From Neodontobutis hainanensis (lineage: Eukaryota; Chordata; Actinopteri; Gobiiformes; Odontobutidae), in assembly GCA_024349245.1 (NCBI GenBank), contig JALDNG010000004.1, forward strand, positions 1,294,001 through 1,358,000: a stretch of 64,000 bases of DNA, written 5' to 3'. Below the pieces are notes generated by a model that was not told the origin of the DNA, made no database searches, and was given only the letters and a program-made list of their open reading frames with translations. Positions 51,267 to 63,200 of this stretch are shown here, one piece after another. A program made the position numbers and the translations under genes. Numbering within the stretch: position 1 is the first letter of the stretch; each line of letters opens with the position of its first letter.

Positions 51267-54200
51267 TAATAATGACATTTCTGTAATCCATTAATAGTGG
51301 ACTTAAGTTTTAGAAAGTCCGGACTAAATATCGAGAGAATCAGGTTTTAGTGGATTGTGTTGATGTGTTTCCCCCAGACGCTGAGGTGGTGCGGCCCTAC
51401 ACCGCTGTAGACTACACTCTCCAGACTCCACAGGACTCATCCCAGAACCCAGACCTCTACCTCATGATCAAAGTTTACCCCGACGGACTGTTCAGCCCTT
51501 ACCTCCACAGCCTCAGCCCTGGTACGTCCACAGCACTGTCTTTCCATTGAATATAAAACTAAAGATGTGAATAAGATGTAAGAGGTTGTGGCTTTTCAGG
51601 ACTGACCATATTTTTTATTGTCAAAACTAGGACACCTATTTATAATTTAGACTTAATTTAGAGGTACGTCTGTAGAGTCACCTCAGCCTCTTACAGTTTA
51701 ATGGAACAAAAAGGGCATTTTTGCAATATTACAAAGTTTACAATGTCTATAAAAACTTTATAATGCTTCTATTTATAAGTAAATGAAAATCAGTTTATGG
51801 AACTGCAACTCTATATTATCTTTATTATGATTATTGCAGTTATTTTGTGCTTGTTTCTGTAGTGAATATGGTCGTATTAATAATTAATATGAATATTAAT
51901 TATGAAAATTAATAATTAATATTTTGCTTATCAAAATATTAATTTCTTTCGGGGCACCACTCTAGTTTTGAACAGATCCAGAGAAACTGTTTAGCCTAGT
52001 CTCATTAATCTAAAGGTAGTAAATTCTTCTCGTTTTCGAAAGTTCTCAATTAAACAATGAAACATTAAATGTCTTTATGGGGTTTTATTAAAGATTATAA
52101 AGTTAAACAGTGAATAATGACAGGGGAAATGACACAAAGGAATAGTTATTGACACATAAATGGGTAAATCAAAGAACGATAAACTTGCTTTCAGAGGATT
52201 TTGTGAAACAAAAGGAATTATTGATTATTGATTCTATTATTAACTGAGGGGATTTTACGGAGCGTTTAGGGGTTTGATGACAGTTTCTGAGGCCAAGGCT
52301 GTTGTTTTAGACAGTTTAGACGCCAAACTTGTGTAACGTTTAGACTCACCCTGGGGTAGTATTCGGTCTCAGGTCTTAGCGACTAGGACTCCAGAGGGGT
52401 TCTGCAGAACCCTGTCGCATCCGGTGACTTTTGTCGCCTCCAGGATGGCCTGCTGTTTCCACTCTCCAGAGGGGCCGCCGTGAGGCCCGGGAGATTCAAA
52501 AGCCTCTCGTTACTGTCACAACTAGCCAAGCCTTTTAGCATCAGCGTCGTACACGAGTAGAATTGAGTCTTTCAAAGTTGTTGTGAAGTCCACTGGAGAA
52601 GGTTTAGCGGCTGTGTTGCTGGCTTAAACTTGCTCGAGAAAGCTAGATTTTAGTCAAGCTAACTCTTTAGCAGGCAGGAAATCTTCAAAAATAAAAGCGA
52701 GGTAACTTCCTTTTGTTGGCAGGCTGGCAGGAAGTAAGCTACTTTGAGCAGCTGTGTGAAGGAAACTTCATCGCGGCAAGCTAAACTTGCAGACTTTAAA
52801 GTACAAAGAAAATTTACTCGTTACACGAGGTCCAGAGCTTGAAAGGGTTTGAGGGCCTACGGCCCTGAGCGGACAAGAAGTCCAGTGCGAAGTGAAGAGG
52901 AGACGAAGAGTAGCGAGAGAAGCAGAGCGTGTTTTTGGCTGTGCGCCAGTTTTAACACCTCTGGACGGGGTGTGTCTTGCGAAGGAAGGCATTGCTTTGG
53001 GGAGTTTAAATGTGTAACTGAGTCTTAAACATTCCTTTTGTTTCACCCTATTTTCCATGGTTTTCGTAAAACACACAAAAACATTTGTACTTGCAGGATT
53101 ATGCAAAGAAACATTTGTCAGACTTATTATAAAAACATATATTCATTACATTTTATTAACATAAAACGTAACTCTGTAGAAATGGAATAAGGAATTAGTT
53201 GCCTTGTAAAACTCTGCATCCTGAAACAAACAGTATAATTGTCAGTACATTCACAATCTTTCTAAGTAATAAAATAACAAAATGTCCTTTAATGAAATAA
53301 CACCAAATGTCCTTCTTGAGTGCAGAGTCATTTGTCCAGTTAAACCAAAAGGGGGTAGTGTTTGACCATGCCCGAATGACTATGATCAAAGACATTTTCA
53401 ACTGTCAATCAGGATTAGAATAAAGTGTTCTCGAGAAAGCTGGATGGACACCTTATCTACAGGATTTACGGCTTTCTGACAGTGGCGTCTATAGCGTCTG
53501 GATCTCTCCATGAGTCTTTGACCTGATTGGTCTTTGGTGCTGGTTGGACCTAGGTCCCGGCTTTTTATGAAAACAAACAAAATCGTTAATTATAAGTCCT
53601 GAAGACTGGTTCAGTCTTATCCAAGCAAGAAACATCTGTGAATAGTTAAAAAGGACACGTTGGTGTCCTTTTATCTGAAAGAAAACGGGGTTAGCATGTC
53701 TTCTTCTCAAGATTTACATCCACGGCCTGTCTCTGGAGGCCGATGGTGAAACAGTTGTTAATCTTGAAGACCCTTAGTGAAACAGTTTGGAGGTCTGTAA
53801 GTGATTAAACAAATGTTATAATCCGTGTGGCGTTCTGGAGGCTGATCTGCTACAGTCCCCCCTTTCGACACGAAGCTGGTTCCACAAGTTTCCGTGTCGA
53901 CATCCTTGCAGACCAGGGAGTAAGCCACACGTTAAACACATAGTTTGGCGTCATAACAGGTGTAATGATGCAAACGTGATTAAAGAAAAGTATCTAAGTG
54001 TAAAGGGGCCTTTACTTGGTTTGTATTGTATCCGTTGCTAATGGAGATAGGTTAAGTTTATCACTTCAAGGAAGGACTTATTGGGAACAAAAAAAATGAG
54101 AGAGCTGTCTCACTTTAGTTTGTTTAAAGTTTAGTGAGTTGTTTATAATAAGACAAAATACATTAGGAGGATCATAACTTGGAGGGACTTTGCATGCATT

Positions 54201-57200
54201 TAGGGACAAGGATAAACGTAGTGATTATATAAGGGACATAATGGTTATGCGTGATCCTTCAAAGAATTCTTCTCATTGCTAGGCTGTCCACTGAGGAGCT
54301 GATGTCCATGAGCGTGTCATTTATCAGCAAGGCGACCATTTGAGTGTGTGTATGGTCTACAGTTTGGTTTGGTTGGTTTTAGAGTCTCACTGTGAGTGTT
54401 TACCACTGACAGTGTCTTTCGGCGTTTTTAACCGCTTGGAGTTGCTGCTGTTACTCCGAGACTTGTCTATTACAGTGGAAATGTTAGCGGTATTCGCTTG
54501 TGAGCACCGAGGTTACGCAAGGTACACACAGCGGCGGTTGCAACGAGAATTGATTCATTGACAGAGAAAACTAGAGTTATCAGTTACAGTTATTGAATTA
54601 CTCACAGTTACCACTGAAAGGTGAAAAGAGTTAGGAAATCAGAGTTAGAGAGAGGTTAGTTGTTAGTGGTTACTGCGAGCTAAGGGATCTGTTTGAGACT
54701 ACTTGGGAGCGTGAATGTCCCCTGTAGATCCCATGGGGGTTTTGTGCAACTTTATCTGGTTGCGGTGTATCCACTTGAGAGTGGGTTCCTTTCTCCCTTT
54801 GGTGATCTTTATCTGATACACCACCGGGAATAGTTTGTTGACACTGGTGTACGGTCTCGCCCAACGCGAGAGGAATTTCGCGTCAGTCGGTTGGTACCAC
54901 CTCTTGTTTGTCCAGTGAGTTGGCTGAACCTGTAGTACCACACTTTGTCTCCCACCTGTAGTTTGTCCCTAGATGACTTTTGGTCATAATAGGCCTTACG
55001 TCCTTCTGCACTTTTGCCTAGTTTTTCCTGGGCAAAGGCAAAGGTGGTTCTCAGGTGCGCTTGGAGATCAGCCATGTACTGGTGTGTGGTATAGGCCGTG
55101 GCGATGTTAGCCTCTCCTGGCTGGTACAGTAAGTGTAGGGAAGCGTCATCTGCCTACCGGTCATGAGCTCAAACGGGGAGACTCCGGTCGCCGTGTGTGG
55201 CGTGGTTCTGATAGCCATCAGGACCAAGGGCAGTTTGACGTCCCAGTCTCGTTGATTAGATGCGACATATTTCTTTAGGATGTCGATCACCGTTCGGTTT
55301 GCTCTTTCTACTTGGCCTGAGGACTGGGGGTGGTGGCTGGCGTGGAGTTTTGCTTTTACGTCTATGGTTTGCCACAGTTGTCCCATCACCTCGGCGGTGA
55401 AGTGAGTACCACGGTCCGAATCGACCTTACAAGGTAAGCCGAATCTGAAGAACACGTGGTTCATGAGTAGAAAGGCTGTGGTCTGTGCCGTGTCATTTGG
55501 GGCTGGAAGTCCTTCCACCCATTTAGTGACGGCACAGGTGACCATTAGGATGTATTTGTTGCCCCTTGTTGATTTAGTCAGGGGTCCCATCCAATCGATT
55601 TGGAGGTCATACCATGGAAAAGAAATGCCCCTTCTTTGTAAGGGTGCACGATGGAGTGGTCTTGTTGGTTGAAATTGGCAGCATACTAGGCAGCCTTTGA
55701 TGTATTCTGCCACGTCCATTTGCATGTGTGGCCAGTATGCCACTTGTTGAAGTGCCTGGTGTGTTGCGCGAACACCTCTGTGGCCTGCTACAGGAGCGTC
55801 ATGTGCGTGCGTTAGCATGACCCCCCTTAGGCTCTGAGGCACTACGAACGCAGGTGAAGTGAGGGTGTCAGAGACGTAGACAAGCAAGCCATGACGCAGG
55901 TGGAGTTGAGCGCGCACCGCCCATAGCTTTTTAAGATATGCGTCAGACGAAAAGTCAGTGTCTACGATGGGGTTAGACACCGGGTCTGAAAGGTAAAGAA
56001 TAAGTTTGTGGATTGCCGAGTCCGCTGCTTGAAGGGCAACGAGGCCGGAACCAGTGAAAGAAAGAGAGGAAGTTGATGGGTCTGCAGGGGTCAGAGCCGA
56101 GGCACCGGTTGCGGTTGCCTTAGATCGGCCGACAGACAGAATGGGTGGGTTGGGTGGGAAGGGGTCGATCGTACGAGGTTTCTGGCTGGAATTGCCAGAG
56201 CGTACCGTCTAGAGCCCCTTGTTTTGGCATAAGGTCTGCATGATCGTTCAGGTCTTTGTCTGTATCGAGGGAGAGCAGGGAGCCTGTCTGTACAACCATT
56301 ACCTCCGCATCAGCCAGATCGACCCTGCAGATAGTGTCGGTATCGACCACAAGTGAGGGGTATATGGCGATTGCTCTGGAAGGTTTCGTGTAGACAACTC
56401 CGGTCTCCTGTTGTTCAGTCGCGAGTGAGTGTGGCATACGTCCTATGACTGGGATTCTGAGTTCACAGTCATGGAACCTAGTGTCAATCAGCCAGCCGAG
56501 AGGGGTGGCCTTTGGGACGAAGATGGTATTGGCAGTAGGATTCTGCACTAACACGTGTGTTGATCGAGAGTCGAGCTCGACCAGGGTGTTGCCTGGACAG
56601 ACAAGCCTAACTCAACGAACAGAGGAGACGGTTGGAAGAACGCTTGTGAAGAGTTAACTTGTTGTCCTGGAAACGCTTTCAGGCGTATGTCCATGATGTT
56701 CTGTGGCGGTATCGTGAGATGGCAGTCGTTACTTACCTGACACACGTCGGGGATCGTTTGACCCGATCTCAAGTTTCCTTTGGTCAGTGAAAGTGATTCT
56801 TTACGTGCTCCAGTCAGGGACCAGAGAACGCGTTGTTAATGGTGTCGACTTGTGCGTCGAGTCTGACTAACATGTCAGCCCCAATGTACACTGAATGTGA
56901 GAGATTAGGGATGACAGCAAACGTGTGGGTCAGTTCTCTTTTGTTCCATCGCGATGGCAGAGCATAGACCGATGGCGGTTAACGCATGAGTCGGTGTGGG
57001 GTTAGCAGGGAACCTAGTGCGCTTCTTTATGAAGGTCAGGCACGGGTTTATCTGCGTTAGAGTGTTAAACAGCTCCTGGCTGATGGCAGATTTGTCAGCC
57101 CATAAGGCCATCACGACATTGTCGACTGGAGTTGCTTCCAGTGAGATGCCATTGACGATTTGGGGTGTCATCGCTAAAGGGTCCTTCAGCGTGCACAGGA

Positions 57201-60200
57201 AGTTGTCACGCAATGTAAAGGGGCTTGGTTCGCACCGAGGTTGCATGGTCGTTGTACTAGCGGTGTCGGTGGCTACCCTGTCGATTGGTGATTCCCTGTC
57301 AATCGCATAGCACTGAGATTCATTCAGTAAGATTGGAAGTGGTTCTCGCACTTGGGCCCAAATCTTCAGCTGCTTGAAATCGATCAGTGGTTCAAAGCGA
57401 TTGAGGGCGTCTTTCCAATCAGAAGTGGGGCGTTGTCAAGGTGGGACACGTGCACTGGCTGTATCAGTGTCATGGGTCCGATGGTCAGTTGGACTAAGGC
57501 TACCTTGTTGATGATCGTCCGATCATCAGAGTAAGGCCTTATTTCTACAGAGCACGGGTGGGACTTCAAGTCCCTGTGGGTTCTTCTCGCTATAGCCTGG
57601 AGTGATCTGAACAGGTTGCCTGAAATTAGGCTGATGTCAGCGGCTGTGTCGAGAAGTGCTTCGTGCGTCAAGTGGTCTTCTAACAAGACAGAGAGATAAA
57701 GCTTTGAGCTACTCCCTTTTCAGTTAGGTGACCCAGAAATTGGTGAAAGGGTGTTTCACATTCGATAGTCGTGGCGTGGTCATGGCACAGCCCGACGTTT
57801 GGGTTCACTTGACGGCGTTAGACGGACTGAGGTATTTGTGATCTGAATCACTTCCCTCCGTGTTGTCCATGCTAGGGTCCTGGACAATGTCATTGAGTGG
57901 CTCTGGGTCGCAAGAGCATAAGAACAGGTCTGGGAGGCGTTCATTCCCTTCAGTAGACTCTGTATTTTCGTTGCGTGTTAAGTCGGCTTGGATTGGTTGA
58001 GACTGTTTCTGAATCGGGGCCTTAGAGGCCTCCACCGTATACAGCTCAGCCTTGTCCTTGGACTTTTCGCGCATTTGTTTGAGTATGCGTTCTATGGCCC
58101 GAGCCTCCTCTGTAGTCAGACTCCTTTCGCTAGTGGGGTTTCCCACGATCAGTCTGAGTTTCAGGGCTCGGTCCTCGCATGATTTCGTCGTTCGACAGGT
58201 GAGCTACCTGATGATCGTTGGTCTTGGGACCGACGATAATGGTTCCTCCTGTCGTCGCGGTTTTGATAGGACCCCCCTTGGTTACGGATTGGATTGGTTC
58301 GAAATTTATTTTCGAACCGAGGTTTCCATTGAGGGCCCTGGTCTTTGAACTTACGTTCAGGCCAGGTCGGGTGTTGACCTGGCTCTCTTTTGTGTGGTCG
58401 AGGTCCCTCTTTCCTGTCTGGAAAGCGGGAGGCTCCTGGGCCACTTGGATTGGAGGTCGGCGCTCCTTCGAGCGCTAGACTCTGATCTACGGTGATGAGA
58501 GTGTCTGGCTTTTGACGTTTAGTCTGCCTCAGCATCTGTTTAGTAAATGCCCGCATTGCCAGCTCGCGAAGTTGGCGGCTGGTCTGCGTTTGTGGGCATG
58601 CAGAAACGCCAAGATGATGGCTGGTAGTTGGATGGAGGTTTTGCACAAAGAGGGCTTTGAAGTTTTTATCCTCCTCCATGTTTGGTTCATTGAGTGGACC
58701 GAAATAAGCTTTGCGTAGCGATGATAGTATAGCTGTGGGGACTCTGGCCGTGCCTGTTTGATCATTAGGGCGGCAGTCAGACCCACATTTACCGTAACGC
58801 CTGAGAATTCCACCATGAGAGACTGACTAAGGAGATCAAAGTCAGCTTGGACCTCAGGAGGTTGACGTTCGATGAAGCTACTAACATCTCTGCTTGATGT
58901 TAGTTTTATCAGAAAGATTTTGTCGCGGCAGTAACATTGGGTATTCTTTGTAGGTAGAATTCAATGTCGCGAAGATAAGCACTCACGTCATGAGACGCTC
59001 CTTGATGGGGCTCAAAGCGAGTGATATGACGCGCAATTTTGTCAAAGTCTCTGTTAGTGGGACCATAGTCCAGATGTCTCTGTTTCAAAGCTGGTTGTAG
59101 GACAAAGTCCGATTGCCTACCTGTGGGTAGTGCGAAGTAATCCAAATGCCTACCTGTGGAAGCTCGCGGGAAGACGGCCGGGCTCTCAGCACCGGTTGGT
59201 CCTCTTTCCGTTGCGTCCAGGCGCGGTAGTGGTCGCAAAATTGGATTAGTTAGTGAAGTGGCTCCCTTCTGGGAGTTTTCCTTTGGCCTAACAGGTTTGT
59301 ATGCCGGGGTAACCAGCACTTGGTTCGGAGTGCTTTTAAACTCCATATTCTTACCTGGTTGTGTCTGGCGTCCTCTGTCAGGCGCGCCTGAAGTTGTTCA
59401 ATAAGCTGGCGGTCTAAGTCACCTTGTTGAGTGAGGGCCTCTACCCGTGCACTCAGGGACTCTCTCGTGTCGCTCAGCTCTTTCTTTAAGTCGCTGAGGG
59501 TTTCCTCAGTTTTATGGAGTTTTGTGTGTAACTCCTCAAATTCCAGGTCTTCCCTTTGGAGAGTTTGAACTAGAGTTTGTGGCTCTTGTGTTTGTTTTTC
59601 AGAATTCTCCAGGGCTCCTTGGGTCAGCTGGAGTTCCTGATTCAATGTCTTGATATCGCGTTGGAAGCGGGCGAGGTCCTGTTTCTGGACCTGGATCTTC
59701 TCGTGGCTGCGTGCCAGGAGATCCTCAGCGTGTTTCTGCTGCGCGCATAACAATAGCCATTTGACCTAACAGCTTAGTTAGATCCTTGTCTTTTGGCTTA
59801 GAGGTTAGCGCAATGCTAATCAAGGAGCTAAGAACTGAATCTAGCTCGTTGGGAGGTGTGGTCTGAATCTCGTCAACATATTGGGGTAGCACCTGTTCTG
59901 TTAAATCATTTAGAGCTGAGTCTAAGTGATCCAGAAGCTTGATGGGACTACCAGAACCTGTAGACTGTGAGTCAGACTTGTTGAGAAATGGGGTTTCTCT
60001 GAGAAAGTGAGTTATTGTTAGATTACGTTTTAACTGCAAGGAGAGAGTTACTACTTGTGGAGTGTTACGAAGAAGGCGTAAAACTCAAGCAGACTGTAAA
60101 AGAATTTTTGAAAATCTGAATAAAAGTGTAAATAAAAATAAAAAAATTAATGAAGGAATAAAAATTAAAGTTAACATTTTATTTTCTTTAAAATAAAATA

Positions 60201-63200
60201 AATTCCAATTAAATTAAAATAAAAAGGGTATTAAGTCAAATAAGTCAGATTGAAAGTAATAAAAGAAGGAATTGTTGAAGTGGAAGTTAGTATAAAGTCT
60301 ATTTGTGAGTGAAATGACCTTATGTGAGTATTAACAGTGACTATTTAGCAATAGCCTAGTGGTGTGAGCGTTAATGAGGGCTGACAGTGCTGGGATGCTG
60401 CTTTGCTAATTTGTAAAATTAACAGTGCAGAATCAGTGGGTTTAATCTAACAATTCATGCAGGTAATCAGCTTTTAAAGTACAGCTATGACAAAATTCGT
60501 GCAGGGTTAAGTCTGTTAGACGTAACAGCAGTGTCGTCATAGTGTTAGTAAGCTGTTAGCGTTAGCATTCCAATTTGACAAATCCTGGGTAGATAGGAAA
60601 GTCACAAAAGCAGTCTTAAATTGTTAATCAAGACAAATTAATCAATCAAATTAAATGCAGGGTTAGCATCAAAGATTTTCCAAAAGCAGATGCAATGTTC
60701 ATTAAAATGTCACAATTGTTAGTTAACTCCTATTGTGCATTCAAGGTTGTTAAACACAGGCAGTTATTTTCAAAAGCAGTATTGCATTGCAGATTTGTGT
60801 ATTTAACAAGACAAATGTATTAACAGAAGTGAAACAGCTTGATAGCCGTTCAGCAGTTGTTAATAAAGCAGAGTAATTCACTTTTTATGTTAAGTCAATC
60901 AGGCATTTCAGTGTCAATGAAAGCTTAAATTACTCAGGTGTCAAGTTCTTAAACTTGAATTAGTCACTATTGAGGAAAAAGGTGTAATTCCGTTGAGTGA
61001 CCACCAGAGAGAGACGTAGAGCTCCTCTCAGATTTCGCACTCCTCTTCCACTAGGGGCAGTAGAAACTTGTGTCTGTGGTTTTACTACTTCCTTCCGCTA
61101 GAGGGCGATAGAGACTCGTGAGTCAGTGGTTTTACCACTCCTTTCCGCTAGGGGCGATAGAGACTCTCGTGAGTCTCCGGCTTCGGAGTGAAGTCTCGGC
61201 ACGCCCCTTTGATGGTGCCGGGCAAAGTTTGTTTTTAGCTCCAGTCAGAGACTGACTTGGGACGCGTCTACAACTTGTTAAACCCGCGGTTTAAACACAG
61301 CAGCGCTTTATACAAGACCACGTTTTAAACACAAGCACATTTACCACAGCAGGCTCAAACCACGTTTTTAGACAAAACGCACGGCAGCCCACGTGGCTTT
61401 TAGGGGAGGGTTTTCACAGTTAGCTAGGCTGTGAAGGCCTCCAGCAAAATACACCCAGGCTCATAAGCCTTAGGCAAGACAAGTTTTCTTATAAATTCGA
61501 TTATGCTAGCGGCAATTTTTTTTTCCAACTTGTGAGAGACAATTTTAACTTAACTCTGGCGTAGCACAGCAATTAGCTTTTGTCTCGGGCCCATATAAGT
61601 TACACACTTTGGCTCGTGTGTTTAACATGCATGCAATTTGCAGAGTCTCTAAGCTTTGTAACAGACTCTAAGCAACTTTTAACAAGTACTTGATTAATGC
61701 TCTGGCCATAAATGTACGTACAATACTAATTGTAATTCAAAACAATATCAGTCCAGCTGGTACGATTTGAATTAGCACTTAAACAAACAAAAGCACAACT
61801 CTCACACACACACACGCACGCGGTTAAACGCATTGCTAAGCAAGAGCACAACAGATGCACAGCTTTCAATGGACAGCAATTTTGTAAAGACTTTGGATAT
61901 TGAGTGATTCTAATGTTTAATCAAGAAAATTCTTCCGAGCCTCACGCGGGGCGCCAAAAATAAAAAATACTGTAGTGAATATGGTCGTATTAATAATTAA
62001 TATGAATATTAATTATGAAAATTAATAATTAATATTTTGCTTATCAAAATATTAATTTCTTTCGGGGCACCACTCTAGTTTTGAACAGATCCAGAGAAAC
62101 TGTTTAGCCTAGTCTCATTAATCTAAAGGTAGTAAATTCTTCTCGTTTTCGAAAGTTCTCAATTAAACAATGAAACATTAAATGTCTTTATGGGGTTTTA
62201 TTAAAGATTATAAAGTTAAACAGTGAATAATGACAGGGGAAATGACACAAAGGAATAGTTATTGACACATAAATGGGTAAATCAAAGAACGATAAACTTG
62301 CTTTCAGAGGATTTTGTGAAACAAAAGGAATTATTGATTATTGATTCTATTATTAACTGAGGGGATTTTACGGAGCGTTTAGGGGTTTGATGACAGTTTC
62401 TGAGGCCAAGGCTGTTGTTTTAGACAGTTTAGACGCCAAACTTGTGTAACGTTTAGACTCACCCTGGGGTAGTATTCGGTCTCAGGTCTTAGCGACTAGG
62501 ACTCCAGAGGGGTTCTGCAGAACCCTGTCGCATCCGGTGACTTTTGTCGCCTCCAGGATGGCCTGCTGTTTCCACTCTCCAGAGGGGCCGCCGTGAGGCC
62601 GGGAGATTCAAAAGCCTCTCGTTACTGTCACAACTAGCCAAGCCTTTTAGCATCAGCGTCGTACACCGAGTAGAATTGAGTCTTTCAAAGTTGTTGTGAA
62701 GTCCACTGGAGAAGGTTTAGCGGCTGTGTTGCTGGCTTAAACTTGCTCGAGAAAGCTAGATTTTAGTCAAGCTAACTCTTTAGCAGGCAGGAAATCTTCA
62801 AAAATAAAAGCGAGGTAACTTCCTTTTGTTGGCAGGCTGGCAGGAAGTAAGCTACTTTGAGCAGCTGTGTGAAGGAAACTTCATCGCGGCAAGCTAAACT
62901 TGCAGACTTTAAAGTACAAAGAAAATTTACTCGTTACACGAGGTCCAGAGCTTGAAAGGGTTTCGAGGGCCTACGGCCCTGAACGGACAAGAAGTCCAGT
63001 GCGAAGTGAAGAGGAGACGAAGAGTAGCGAGAGAAGCAGAGCGTGTTTTTGGCTGTGCGCCAGTTTTAACACCTCTGGACGGGGTGTGTCTTGCGAAGGA
63101 AGGCATTGCTTTGGGGGGAGTTTAAATGTGTAACTGAGTCTTAAACATTCCTTTTGTTTCACCCTATTTTCCATGGTTTTCGTAAAACACACAAAAACAT

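Noticed and set aside
52768..53106. 112-codon open frame in the left LTR, repeated in part in the right LTR
   Set aside because: Shared only because the LTRs are near-identical; the right copy is shifted by indels and no domain is seen.
55463..55672. Open frames on the plus strand inside the retroelement
   Set aside because: Shadow frames opposite the integrase and gag coding strand.
60040..61935. Search for a displaced reverse transcriptase in the leader
   Set aside because: No open frame of useful length on the minus strand and no RT motif.
61936..61956. 3' end of a tRNA gene ending CCA
   Set aside because: Only the 3' part resembles a tRNA; position next to the LTR fits a primer-binding site, and no cloverleaf lies upstream.
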